NCBI RefSeq assembly: GCF_900187265.1
Contig: NZ_LT906450.1
Coordinates: 1,789,444 to 1,853,443 of the forward strand
Reading direction: 5' to 3'
Origin: Rhodococcus rhodochrous
GTDB lineage: Bacteria > Actinomycetota > Actinomycetes > Mycobacteriales > Mycobacteriaceae
Length of the DNA stretch: 64,000 nucleotides
Below the pieces are notes generated by a model. That model was not told where the DNA came from. It worked only from the letters and a program-made list of their open reading frames with translations, and searched no databases. Position numbers and translations under genes: made by a program. The stretch's first letter is position 1, and each line of letters begins with the position of its first letter. This document shows, piece after piece, positions 8,630-16,340 of the stretch.

Positions 8630-9792
8630 GCGAGCATCCGATCGGCGACGCCCCGCTGGCGCTCCGCGATGCGCTGCGCCCACGCCTCGGGTGTGATGCG
8701 ATTCGAATCGTGGAAGGGCAGGACCTCGGGGAGCCGATCGAACGGCACCACCTCGGCGGTCGGGCCGTCGGCCGCGGTCAGTTCGCGATCGAGGCGCTGC
8801 CAGCGGAACTGCAGGATCCCGCGGCTGCGGCCGAGGGTCTCGACCCAGTTCGTCAGCCCCGGATCGCGAGCCGAGACCACGATCCGGACCATGCCGTCGG
8901 GATCGACCTGCGCCTGGCTGTTGTTCAGGGAGGTCTGGTGGTGGATGTAGTCCAGGGAGATGTACCAGAGACTGCCGATCTGGAAGCCCAGATAGGGCGC
9001 GTCGCTCGCCGGGAGGGTCAGGACCATCGCCTCGTCGTCGGCGAGTTCGTAGTGCCCGACGGACGAGTACTGCGTGTCCAGGCCGCCGGGGGTGCGGCGC
9101 GGCTCGGTCACCGTGTTCACCGGCAGCTTCAGGTAGAACCACTCGGGGAACTGCAGCCAGGTCTTCACCCGCGAGACCAGCGCGCGACCGGCACGTTCGT
9201 AACGGGTGACCACGTCCTGGTGGGTGGGTTCGGGAGCCGGGGTGCCGAGGCTGTCGAGCCGGTGGATGCTCAGTGTGCCGCGGCGTTGCGTCCAGTCGCT
9301 GTAGACCTCGCGGACCACGAGCTGCGACGAGCCGGGCGCGAGCGGGAAGTAGTTCCGTTCCGGATCGCGCGGGCCGGGTCCGAACCGCACCTCGAAGGTG
9401 CCGTCGTCGGCGATGTTCAGTGCGCGGTCGTCGAAGGCCGTGACGTTGCCGGGTACCTCCGCATCGGTGTAGTTGCCGGCCAGCACCTGGAAGCTGAGAT
9501 CGCAGGTCGTGCCGCGGCGCCCGGTGACGACGTACTCGGCGTCGTCGCGGATCGACGCGCCCCAGTACAGGGTGTCGGGATTGTCGAGGCCCATCTTCGC
9601 GTAGGGACCGGTGCCGGTGACGAAGGCCGGATGGGAGCGGCTGTACGCGAAGGTGGCGTGCACGCACGCCGAGATCCCGCCGGCCAGATATCCGTATCCC
9701 TCGACGAGGTCCTGTTCGGTGCGGATGTGCGGGGCGGTGGCGACGAGTTTCTCGGCCTCGGCTATCGCCGCGGTGAGCGGATCGGTGAGCAC
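8626..9792 (-). CDS. DUF1214 domain protein (Rv3531c-like)
   Basis: This 388-residue cytoplasmic protein has no visible signal peptide. The C-terminal half (FQIGSLWYISLDY, HHQTSLNNSQA, VVSARDPGLTNWVETLG) matches my memory of DUF1214 proteins and of M. tuberculosis Rv3531c. I chose the GTG at 9792 because AGGAG lies 7 bases upstream; longer in-frame extensions run through the iclR promoter. It is the first gene of the leftward DUF1214-SDR-sulfotransferase operon. The biochemical role is unknown. The same three-gene set occurs in the mycobacterial cholesterol-catabolism region, which suggests steroid or lipid chemistry. Confidence 0.8.
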   Translation of the reverse strand: MLTDPLTAAIAEAEKLVATAPHIRTEQDLVEGYGYLAGGISACVHATFAYSRSHPAFVTGTGPYAKMGLDNPDTLYWGASIRDDAEYVVTGRRGTTCDLSFQVLAGNYTDAEVPGNVTAFDDRALNIADDGTFEVRFGPGPRDPERNYFPLAPGSSQLVVREVYSDWTQRRGTLSIHRLDSLGTPAPEPTHQDVVTRYERAGRALVSRVKTWLQFPEWFYLKLPVNTVTEPRRTPGGLDTQYSSVGHYELADDEAMVLTLPASDAPYLGFQIGSLWYISLDYIHHQTSLNNSQAQVDPDGMVRIVVSARDPGLTNWVETLGRSRGILQFRWQRLDRELTAADGPTAEVVPFDRLPEVLPFHDSNRITPEAWAQRIAERQRGVADRMLA

Positions 9793-9804
9793 TGCGATCT
9801 CCTG

Positions 9805-9822
9805 TGGTCCAAATATGTACCG
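9805..9822. promoter_or_regulatory. Box A1: degenerate copy of the GGTAC palindrome
   Basis: These 18 bases match the perfect palindrome at 10892-10909 at 14 of 18 positions, and the TGTACCG half is identical. The site lies about +18 to +35 relative to the predicted leftward start, the same position as box A2 before cysD. It is a candidate operator for the adjacent IclR protein. TACCG-CTG-CGGTA (9818-9830) forms a further overlapping inverted repeat. Confidence 0.55.
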
Positions 9823-9846
9823 CTGCGGTAGTCTTCCGTTGCGCCG

Positions 9847-9875
9847 AGAGTAGAACGCGTTCCAGGGAGGGTCAA
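9847..9875 (-). promoter_or_regulatory. Promoter of the DUF1214-SDR-sulfotransferase operon
   Basis: On the minus strand, TTGACC (9875-9870) is followed by a 17-base spacer and TACTCT (9852-9847). The -35 box overlaps the ATG of the divergent iclR gene. The layout matches the cysD promoter at 10839-10868. Confidence 0.6.
9851..9864. promoter_or_regulatory. Box B1: KstR-like operator (TNNAACNNGTTNNA)
   Basis: TAGAACGCGTTCCA fits the TNNAACNNGTTNNA pattern I recall for KstR, the TetR-type repressor of cholesterol catabolism. It lies inside the -35/-10 spacer of the leftward promoter and overlaps two bases of the -10 box, as expected for a repressor site. The local IclR protein could be the true ligand instead. 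Confidence 0.5.
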
Positions 9876-10816
9876 TGGCTCGTCGTGAGACCGGGACGCT
9901 CGGAGAGTTCACCGCCGGGGCGGGAGCAGCCCGCCGGTCGCCACCCACGGAACGCGTCGTGCAGGTCCTCGACCACCTCGTCGCGCGACCCGGCGTCCGG
10001 TTCGGACTGTCGGAACTGGCACGCGAACTCGACCTGAGCAAGCCCACCTGCCTGGGCATCCTCACCGTCCTCGCCGACGCCGGCTATCTGATCCGCGACC
10101 CCGTCGACAAGACCTACGGGCTCGGTCCGGCGCTGATCGTCGCGGGACGCGCCGCCCAGCGCGGCTTCGCGTCCGGGCCGGTCGCGCACCGTCATCTCGC
10201 CGCACTCGCCGAGGAGTTCGGCGTGATGTGCTCCGCGTCGGCGGTCGTCGGCGACCGGATCGCGGTGCTCGACGTCGTCGGTGGCCACGGCACGGCCGCG
10301 GCGGCGCGTGTGGGGGAGGTCTATCCCTTCGCACCCCCGGTGGGGCTGATGTACGTGCTGTGGGACACCGACGAGCGCATCGAACAGTGGCTGCGGCGAG
10401 AGCCGACCCTGCCCGTCACCGTCGACCGCGACGACCTGTGGCGGATCGTCACCGAATGTCGCCGGACGGGTTATCTGGCCGAGTCCCTCACGCCCGGCGG
10501 CCGCCGCCTCTACGCGCTCATGGCCGGGGTGGTCTCGCACGATCTCGCGCCCGAGATGCGGGAGATGCTGGCGGAACTCGTGGCGAGCCCCGGTGAGCGC
10601 GTGCTGCTGCCCGACGCCTTCGCCGCGGGGGAAGAGCGGGCGGTCAACCTCGTGGCCGCCCCGGCCTACGATCCCGACGGCCACCAGTCGCTCGTGCTCA
10701 CGCTGCACCTCGAGCGGGAGGTAGACGCGGCCGGGATCGAGCGGTGCGGCGCGGCGCTCGTGGCGGTTGCGGAGGCGATCACCGCGGATCTCGGCGGGCG
10801 TCGGCCGCCGCGCTGA
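9875..10816 (+). CDS. IclR family transcriptional regulator
   Basis: This 313-residue protein has an N-terminal winged helix-turn-helix (about residues 25-85, including FGLSELARELDLSKPTCLGIL and AGYLIRD). The C-terminal effector domain (about 95-300) has the GFASGPVAHRHLAALAEEFG segment. IclR proteins repress or activate neighbouring catabolic operons in response to a small ligand. The ATG has GGGAGG 5 bases upstream. The gene lies between the divergent sulfotransferase operon and the cysD operon, both of which carry the same palindrome pair. It is therefore the obvious local regulator, though this is unproven. The ligand is unknown. Confidence 0.9.
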   Translation: MARRETGTLGEFTAGAGAARRSPPTERVVQVLDHLVARPGVRFGLSELARELDLSKPTCLGILTVLADAGYLIRDPVDKTYGLGPALIVAGRAAQRGFASGPVAHRHLAALAEEFGVMCSASAVVGDRIAVLDVVGGHGTAAAARVGEVYPFAPPVGLMYVLWDTDERIEQWLRREPTLPVTVDRDDLWRIVTECRRTGYLAESLTPGGRRLYALMAGVVSHDLAPEMREMLAELVASPGERVLLPDAFAAGEERAVNLVAAPAYDPDGHQSLVLTLHLEREVDAAGIERCGAALVAVAEAITADLGGRRPPR

Positions 10817-10838
10817 TGGAGGCCGCGAGGACCGCCCG

Positions 10839-10868
10839 TTGACCTGGAATTGAAACTCGTTCTACTGT
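10839..10868 (+). promoter_or_regulatory. Promoter of the cysD-cysNC-cysQ operon
   Basis: TTGACC (10839-10844), an 18-base spacer and TACTGT (10863-10868). The -35 box is the same as in the divergent sulfotransferase-operon promoter, and the -10 differs by one base. TAATCT at 10876-10881 is a weaker alternative -10. Confidence 0.6.
10851..10864. promoter_or_regulatory. Box B2: KstR-like operator (TNNAACNNGTTNNA)
   Basis: TGAAACTCGTTCTA lies within the -35/-10 spacer and overlaps two bases of the -10 box, exactly as box B1 does. Read in the direction of transcription, the two boxes share GTTCTACT at their downstream edge. Confidence 0.5.
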
Positions 10869-10891
10869 TGCGGAGTAATCTTCGACCGCGT

Positions 10892-10909
10892 CGGTACACA
10901 TGTGTACCG
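10892..10909. promoter_or_regulatory. Box A2: perfect 18-bp palindrome upstream of cysD
   Basis: CGGTACACATGTGTACCG equals its own reverse complement over all 18 bases. It lies about +17 to +34 from the predicted start and 21 bases before the cysD GTG. This position suits a repressor that blocks elongation or ribosome access. IclR is the nearest candidate protein. Confidence 0.65.
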
Positions 10910-10930
10910 CGCCGGGTGAGAGGGGCACGA

Positions 10931-11863
10931 GTGACCACGGTGCCACCGCAACGACCACCGATCTACGAACTGCCGCTGCTCGGTGCGCTCGAGGCCGAGT
11001 CCGTCCACATCTTCCGTGAGGTCGCCGCGACCTTCTCCCGTCCCGTCCTGCTGTTCTCGGGTGGCAAGGACTCCGCGGTGATGCTCCATCTCGCGGTCAA
11101 GGCGTTCTGGCCCGCGCCATTGCCGTTCCCCGTGCTGCACATCGACACCGGGCACAATTTCGACGAGGTGATCGACTTCCGCGACCGCACCGTCGAGCGG
11201 CTGGGGCTCCGGTCGATCGTCGCCTCGGTGCAGGACGACATCGACGCCGGGCGTGCCGTCGAGGACGACGGACCGCACGCGACCCGCAACCGGCTGCAGA
11301 CCGGAACCCTCCTGCGCGCGTTGCGGGAAGGGGGATTCGACGCCGTCTTCGGGGGCGCGCGCCGCGACGAGGAGAAGGCCCGCGCGAAGGAACGCATCTT
11401 CAGCCTTCGCGACGAATTCGGACAGTGGGACCCGAAGGCGCAACGACCCGAACTGTGGCAGCTGTACAACGGCCGGCACCGCCGCGGCGAACACATGCGG
11501 GTGTTCCCGTTGTCCAACTGGACCGAACTCGACATCTGGCGCTACATCCGCGACGAGGGTGTCGACCTGCCGTCCCTGTACTACGCCCACCGGCGTCCGG
11601 TGATCGAGCGCGACGGAATGCTGCTCGCGCACAACCGTTTTCTCACTCTTCTCCCCGGAGATGCCCCGCGCGAGAGCCTCGTCCGGTTCCGCACCGTCGG
11701 CGACGCGACGTGCACCGGCTGCGTCGAATCCGCCGCCGCCACCGCGGACGAGGTGATCACCGAGATCGCCGCCAGCCGAATCACCGAACGCGGCGCGACG
11801 CGGGCAGACGACCGGATCTCCGACGCCGGGATGGAAGACCGCAAGAGGGAAGGGTATTTCTGA
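10931..11863 (+). CDS. cysD: Sulfate adenylyltransferase subunit 2
   Basis: This 310-residue small subunit of ATP sulfurylase belongs to the PP-loop ATP pyrophosphatase family; the loop SGGKDS is at residues 43-48. It forms adenosine 5'-phosphosulfate from ATP and sulfate with the GTPase CysN. HIDTGHNFDEVIDFRD and GARRDEEKARAKERIFS are family segments. I chose the GTG at 10931, preceded by GAGAGGGG. An open frame further upstream runs through the operator palindrome and is not protein-like. The stop overlaps the cysNC start. No cysH or sulfite reductase gene is nearby, so the operon ends at PAPS. Confidence 0.95.
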   Translation: MTTVPPQRPPIYELPLLGALEAESVHIFREVAATFSRPVLLFSGGKDSAVMLHLAVKAFWPAPLPFPVLHIDTGHNFDEVIDFRDRTVERLGLRSIVASVQDDIDAGRAVEDDGPHATRNRLQTGTLLRALREGGFDAVFGGARRDEEKARAKERIFSLRDEFGQWDPKAQRPELWQLYNGRHRRGEHMRVFPLSNWTELDIWRYIRDEGVDLPSLYYAHRRPVIERDGMLLAHNRFLTLLPGDAPRESLVRFRTVGDATCTGCVESAAATADEVITEIAASRITERGATRADDRISDAGMEDRKREGYF

Positions 11864-13698
11864 TGTCCCGCCTGCTGCGCATCGCCACCGCCGGCAGCGT
11901 CGACGACGGCAAGTCCACGCTGATCGGCCGATTGCTGTTCGATTCCAAGGCCGTCTTCGAGGACCAACTCGAGGCGGTCACCCGCACGAGCCTCGACCGC
12001 GGCGCCGACCGCGCCGATCTCGCCCTGCTCACCGACGGCCTGCGCGCCGAACGCGAGCAGGGCATCACGATCGACGTCGCCTATCGCTATTTCGCCACGG
12101 CGCAGAGAACATTCGTCATCGCCGATACTCCCGGCCACGAGCAGTACACGCGCAACATGGTCACCGGTGCGTCCACCGCCGACCTGGCGCTCGTCCTCGT
12201 CGACGCCCGCAACGGCATCGTCGAGCAGACCCGCCGGCACGCCTTCCTCGCGTCGCTGCTCGGGGTGCGGCACGTGGTGCTGTGCATCAACAAGATGGAC
12301 CTGGTGGACTGGTCGCAGAGCCGATTCGACGAGATCTGCGACGAGTTCCGGAACTTCGCGGCGAAGCTCGACATGCCCGACCTCGCGTTCGTCCCCGTCT
12401 CCGCGCTGCACGGCGACAACGTCGTCTCCCGCACCGCGAACATGCCGTGGTACGAGGGCGCTTCGCTGCTGCACCATCTCGAGCAGGTCCACATCGCCTC
12501 GGACACCAACCTCATCGACGCGCGCCTGCCCGTGCAGTACGTGATCCGCCCGGGCGAGGGCGAACACCGCGACTTCCGCGGCTACGCCGGAACGGTCGCC
12601 GCCGGCGGATTCGCGCCCGGCGACGACGTGGTCGTTCTCCCATCCGGTTTCGGAACACGGGTACGGACGCTGTGGGGGCCGGGAGGAACGGAACTCGAGC
12701 ACGCCTTCGCCGGTGCTGCGGTGTGCGTCGAACTCGAGGACGACCTCGACGTCGGGCGCGGCGACATGCTGTGCCGCCCCAACAACCGTCCGCTCGTCGG
12801 GCACGAGATCGACGCCATGGTGTGCTGGTTCGACGAACGCTCCGCCCTCGACCCGGACGCCCGCTACGCCTTGCTGCACACCACGCGTTCGACCACCGCG
12901 CGGGTCGGGCGACTGGACTACCGGCTCGACGTCAACAGCCTGCACCGCGACGAGGCCGCGACGACGCTCGGTCTCAACGAGATCGGCCGCGTGCAACTGC
13001 GAACGCAGCAGCCGCTGCTGTTCGACCCCTACCGGCGCAACCGCACCACCGGAAGCTTCGTGCTCGTCGACGAACGCACCGGCAACACCGTCGCGGCCGG
13101 GATGATCACCGGCCCGACACTCGCCGACACGGCGGTGGTCTGGCACTCGGCGGCGGTCTCACGGACCGAACGGGGGAGGGCCGGGGCGACGGTGTGGCTC
13201 ACCGGGCTGTCCGCCTCCGGCAAGTCCACCCTCGCCGTCGAACTCGAACGACGACTGCTCGCCGAGGGCATCCCCGCCTACCGCCTCGACGGCGACAACC
13301 TCCGGCACGGCCTCAACGCCGACCTCGGGTTCGGTCCGGAGGACCGCGCGGAGAACGTCCGCCGCGTCGGTGCGGTCGCCCAGATGATGGCCGACGCCGG
13401 ACTCGTCGCGATCTGCGCGCTCATCAGTCCCTACCGTCAGGACCGCGACCGCATCCGCCGGCAGCACGAGGAGGCCGGAATCCGCTTCGTCGAGGTCTTC
13501 GTCGACACCCCGCTCGCCGACTGCGAGGCCCGCGACCCGAAGGGCATGTACGCGCGGGCACGTGCCGGTGAGATCACCGGTTTCACCGGCGTCGACGATC
13601 CCTACGAACCACCGTCGGATCCCGAGCTGGTCGTGCGCCCCCACGACGGCACGCCTGCCGTGCAGGCGGGCCTCGTCGTGGAATTGTTGAGGACATGA
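11863..13698 (+). CDS. cysN: Bifunctional sulfate adenylyltransferase subunit 1 / adenylylsulfate kinase
   Basis: This 611-residue CysNC fusion starts with a CysN GTPase (about 1-425): G1 loop GSVDDGKS at 11-18, DTPGHEQY switch and NKMD. It ends with an APS kinase domain (about 438-611) with P-loop GLSASGKST at 448-456 and the LDGDNLRHGLN segment. GTP hydrolysis drives APS synthesis with CysD, and the kinase domain then phosphorylates APS to PAPS, the donor for sulfotransferases. The same fusion is known in M. tuberculosis. The ATG overlaps the cysD stop, and the stop overlaps the cysQ start (ATGA). Confidence 0.95.
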   Translation: MSRLLRIATAGSVDDGKSTLIGRLLFDSKAVFEDQLEAVTRTSLDRGADRADLALLTDGLRAEREQGITIDVAYRYFATAQRTFVIADTPGHEQYTRNMVTGASTADLALVLVDARNGIVEQTRRHAFLASLLGVRHVVLCINKMDLVDWSQSRFDEICDEFRNFAAKLDMPDLAFVPVSALHGDNVVSRTANMPWYEGASLLHHLEQVHIASDTNLIDARLPVQYVIRPGEGEHRDFRGYAGTVAAGGFAPGDDVVVLPSGFGTRVRTLWGPGGTELEHAFAGAAVCVELEDDLDVGRGDMLCRPNNRPLVGHEIDAMVCWFDERSALDPDARYALLHTTRSTTARVGRLDYRLDVNSLHRDEAATTLGLNEIGRVQLRTQQPLLFDPYRRNRTTGSFVLVDERTGNTVAAGMITGPTLADTAVVWHSAAVSRTERGRAGATVWLTGLSASGKSTLAVELERRLLAEGIPAYRLDGDNLRHGLNADLGFGPEDRAENVRRVGAVAQMMADAGLVAICALISPYRQDRDRIRRQHEEAGIRFVEVFVDTPLADCEARDPKGMYARARAGEITGFTGVDDPYEPPSDPELVVRPHDGTPAVQAGLVVELLRT

Positions 13699-14903
13699 CG
13701 CACGACTACAGCGACGACGCTCGACCAGCAGCCGAGGGCGACGACGCTCGACCAGCAGCCGAGGGCGACGACGCTCGACCAGCAGCCGAGGGCGACGACG
13801 CTCGACTCGCAGCCGAGACGGCCTCCGGCGCAGGTGAACTGCTGCTCACGGTCCGCGCCATCGAATCGGATGCCCTCACCGGGCGCGAGTTGGGCCGCCG
13901 GGGCGACCACGCCGCCAACACGTACATCCTCGAACAGCTGGCGTCCGCGCGACCCGGCGACGCGGTGCTCTCGGAGGAATCCGCGGACGATCCGGCGCGG
14001 GTCGGCGCAGACCGCGTCTGGATCATCGACCCCCTCGACGGGTCGAAGGAGTACGGGATGCCCGACCACGTCGACTGGGCGGTCCACATCGCGCTGTGGG
14101 AGGCAGGCCGAGGGCTCACCGCAGCCGCGGTCGCGCAACCGGCGATCGGCGTCGTCCACAGCACCGCCGACCCGCTTCCGGCGCAGCGGCCTGCCCGTCG
14201 CCGCCCCCGCATCGTCATCAGCGGGAGCAGGCCGCCCGCTTTCGTCTTCGATCTGGCCCGCGATCTCGGCGCCGACCTGATCCGGATGGGCTCGGCCGGC
14301 GCCAAAGCGATGGCGGTGGTCCGCGGGGAGGCCGACGCCTACATCCACGCCGGTGGTCAGTGGGAGTGGGATTCGGCGGCGCCGGTCGCGGTCGCGCGCG
14401 CCGCAGGTCTGCACTGCGCCCGGATCGACGGCAGCGAACTCGAGTACAACCGGCCGCACCCCTATCTGCCCGACCTGGTGATCTGCCGCGCCGACTGGGC
14501 GCCGGAGGTGATGTCCGCGCTGGCCGTGTACGCCACCGGACCGACCGACAGTCCCCGCGTCGCGATGGCCCGCGCGTACATCCGATCCCTGGTCAGCCAC
14601 GATGCGTCCCACGTCCGGCTCGCCGAGGACGCCTGGCGGGTCGAGAACGGGGAGCGCACCGGCGACAGTGGCATCGAGATCCGCGACCGCCTCGAGAACG
14701 GACCGGAATACCGGCCCATCCGCCGTATCCGCGACCTGCAGTTCCGCGAATGGCACCACAGCGTCGTCGCGCGGTTCGTCCTGGACATCGCGGCAGGCCC
14801 GAACGCCGAGACGTCGGTCGCGGTGACGGAGCACTTCGACATCCCGGCCGGGGAGATCAGGTCGATCGTCGCGATCATCGAGCCCGTGCAGGGTAATAGT
14901 TGA
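13695..14903 (+). CDS. cysQ: CysQ-type 3'(2'),5'-bisphosphate nucleotidase fused to an NTF2/SnoaL-like domain
   Basis: This 402-residue protein has a short repeat-rich N-terminus (residues 5-40, DDARPAAEG units). A CysQ/inositol-monophosphatase domain follows (about 45-280). LSEES and WIIDPLDGSKEY (DPLDGS at 112-117) bind the catalytic metals, and the WEWDSAAPVAVARAAG segment supplies the last metal ligand. CysQ hydrolyses PAP, the product of sulfotransferases, to AMP, which fits the PAPS-making operon. The remaining 285-402 (ARAYIRSLVSHDASHVRLAE and onward) looks like a SnoaL/NTF2-type cone fold and is not part of standard CysQ. There is no sign of a frameshift at the junction. The role of the extra domain is unknown. 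Confidence 0.85.
   Translation: MTHDYSDDARPAAEGDDARPAAEGDDARPAAEGDDARLAAETASGAGELLLTVRAIESDALTGRELGRRGDHAANTYILEQLASARPGDAVLSEESADDPARVGADRVWIIDPLDGSKEYGMPDHVDWAVHIALWEAGRGLTAAAVAQPAIGVVHSTADPLPAQRPARRRPRIVISGSRPPAFVFDLARDLGADLIRMGSAGAKAMAVVRGEADAYIHAGGQWEWDSAAPVAVARAAGLHCARIDGSELEYNRPHPYLPDLVICRADWAPEVMSALAVYATGPTDSPRVAMARAYIRSLVSHDASHVRLAEDAWRVENGERTGDSGIEIRDRLENGPEYRPIRRIRDLQFREWHHSVVARFVLDIAAGPNAETSVAVTEHFDIPAGEIRSIVAIIEPVQGNS
13713..13816 (+). repeat. 27-bp tandem repeat inside cysQ
   Basis: Three identical 27-base units (starting at 13713, 13740 and 13767) and a fourth diverged copy at 13794. They encode DDARPAAEG repeats at the N-terminus. Units are contiguous, so this is a minisatellite and not a CRISPR. 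Copy number is probably variable between strains. Confidence 0.95.
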
Positions 14904-14917
14904 ATTCATTGTTGTAG

Positions 14918-14931
14918 CTTTCGAACGAAAG
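14918..14931. promoter_or_regulatory. Inverted repeat upstream of the MBL-fold hydrolase gene
   Basis: CTTTCG-AA-CGAAAG lies 25 bases before the ATG at 14956, in a 52-base gap after cysQ. It is a candidate operator. It does not resemble box A or box B. I found no convincing -35/-10 pair. Confidence 0.35.
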
Positions 14932-14955
14932 TCACCATGACCGAGAGGCATCACC

Positions 14956-15954
14956 ATGGCCGAAGCGCGTGATATCGGGGACGGCATCCACGTCGTTCCC
15001 GTCCCGGTGGCGGACCTGCCCGTCGGCGACACCCAGGTCTACGTGATGGAATCCCCGCGCGGCGCCGTCCTCGTCGACGGCGGCTGGAACGACGACCGGT
15101 CGTGGGCGGCACTGCAGGACGGCCTGGCCACTGCCGGCCTGTCGGTCACCGACGTCGAGGGCGTGGTGGTCACCCACTTCCACCCCGACCACGTCGGGCT
15201 CACCGGACGCATCCGGGAGGCCTCCGGCTGCTGGGTCGCGATGAACGAGGCCGACTTCGCTCACCTCGAGGTCATGCTCTCCGACGACGACCGCCGTCCT
15301 CAGGAAGCCGAACTGCTGCGCCGCGCCGGAGCACCCGAGGACGCGATCGAGGAATCGCTCGCCACCCTCGTACCGGCGATCGGCCGTCCCGACGCGCTGC
15401 CCGACCGCAAACTCGGTGCCGACGAGGAGATCCCGCTGACGGGCCGGACCCTGCGCACCGTGCTGACCCCCGGCCACACGGCGGGCCACGCGTGTTTCCT
15501 GCTCGAGGAACACGGTGTGCTGTTCAGCGGCGACCACGTCCTCGCGACCACGACCCCGCACGTCGGCGAGTTCGATTTCCCTCTGCCGCAACGCGACGCG
15601 CTGGGGGAGTACCTCGACTCGCTGCGCGCGGTCGCCGGCCTGCCCGTGCGACGCGCACTGCCCGCGCACCGGCAGCAGATCGACGACCTGCCGCACCGCG
15701 TCGGCGAACTGATCGCCCACCACGACCAGCGCCTCGACGATCTCTACGACGCCTTCGGCGACGAGGAGCTCACGCTGTGGGAGGCCACCGCCCGCATGCG
15801 CTGGTACCGGCCGTGGGACGAGACCCCCTTGCACGGCAAGAGGATGGCGCTCGCGGAGGGATCGGCGCACGTCCGGCAGCTCATCGAACGCGGACGGGTC
15901 CGTCGCGTGCCCGGTACCGAACCCGCCCGCTTCGCGCGAGTGCAGAACCGATGA
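14956..15954 (+). CDS. MBL-fold metallo-hydrolase
   Basis: This 332-residue metallo-beta-lactamase-fold hydrolase has the zinc-binding motif HFHPDH at residues 74-79, further metal ligands in TPGHTAGH and FSGDHVL, and a helical C-terminus. Family members hydrolyse thioesters, lactones or similar bonds, and I cannot assign the substrate. The ATG has GAGAGG 7 bases upstream. The stop overlaps the start of the next gene. It may be co-transcribed with cysQ by read-through. Confidence 0.88.
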   Translation: MAEARDIGDGIHVVPVPVADLPVGDTQVYVMESPRGAVLVDGGWNDDRSWAALQDGLATAGLSVTDVEGVVVTHFHPDHVGLTGRIREASGCWVAMNEADFAHLEVMLSDDDRRPQEAELLRRAGAPEDAIEESLATLVPAIGRPDALPDRKLGADEEIPLTGRTLRTVLTPGHTAGHACFLLEEHGVLFSGDHVLATTTPHVGEFDFPLPQRDALGEYLDSLRAVAGLPVRRALPAHRQQIDDLPHRVGELIAHHDQRLDDLYDAFGDEELTLWEATARMRWYRPWDETPLHGKRMALAEGSAHVRQLIERGRVRRVPGTEPARFARVQNR

Positions 15955-16310
15955 GCCCCGACGAACTGGTCACCGAGTTCTGCCGGCGCTGGGCCGATCC
16001 CGATCCTGCCGAGCTCGCGGCCTTCTTCGCCGACGACGCCGTCTTCCACAACATCCCGATGGAACCGATCCGCGGCCGCGCGGCGATCGAGGAATACATC
16101 GCGGGTTTCGTGACGTCCTTCGGTGCCATCGACTACCGCATCCACCACCAGGCGGTGTCCGGCAACGTCGTGCTCAACGAACGGACCGATGTGTTCACGA
16201 TGAACGGCCGGACGATCGAACTGCCCGTCACGGGCGTCTTCGAGATCGTCGACGGGAAGATCGCGGCCTGCCGCGACTACTTCGATCCCACACCCTTCAC
16301 CGGCAACTGA
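15951..16310 (+). CDS. Limonene-1,2-epoxide hydrolase-like (SnoaL fold) protein
   Basis: This 119-residue single-domain protein starts at an ATG that overlaps the MBL gene stop (ATGA). VTEFCRRWADPDPAELAAFF, YRIHHQAVSGNVVLNERTD and the DGKIAACRDYFD end resemble the LEH epoxide hydrolase family. The Asp/Arg residues needed for catalysis appear present (ERTD, CRDYFD), but equally small SnoaL-like proteins can be non-enzymatic. Paired with the MBL hydrolase it may act on a cyclic or epoxidised metabolite. A perfect hairpin terminator follows. Confidence 0.75.
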   Translation: MSPDELVTEFCRRWADPDPAELAAFFADDAVFHNIPMEPIRGRAAIEEYIAGFVTSFGAIDYRIHHQAVSGNVVLNERTDVFTMNGRTIELPVTGVFEIVDGKIAACRDYFDPTPFTGN

Positions 16311-16340
16311 CGGGCACCCGCCACCGAGCCCGGGAACGCC

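Noticed and set aside
13713-13816. Possible CRISPR array in cysQ
   Set aside because: The 27-base units are contiguous with no spacers and encode an in-frame peptide repeat.
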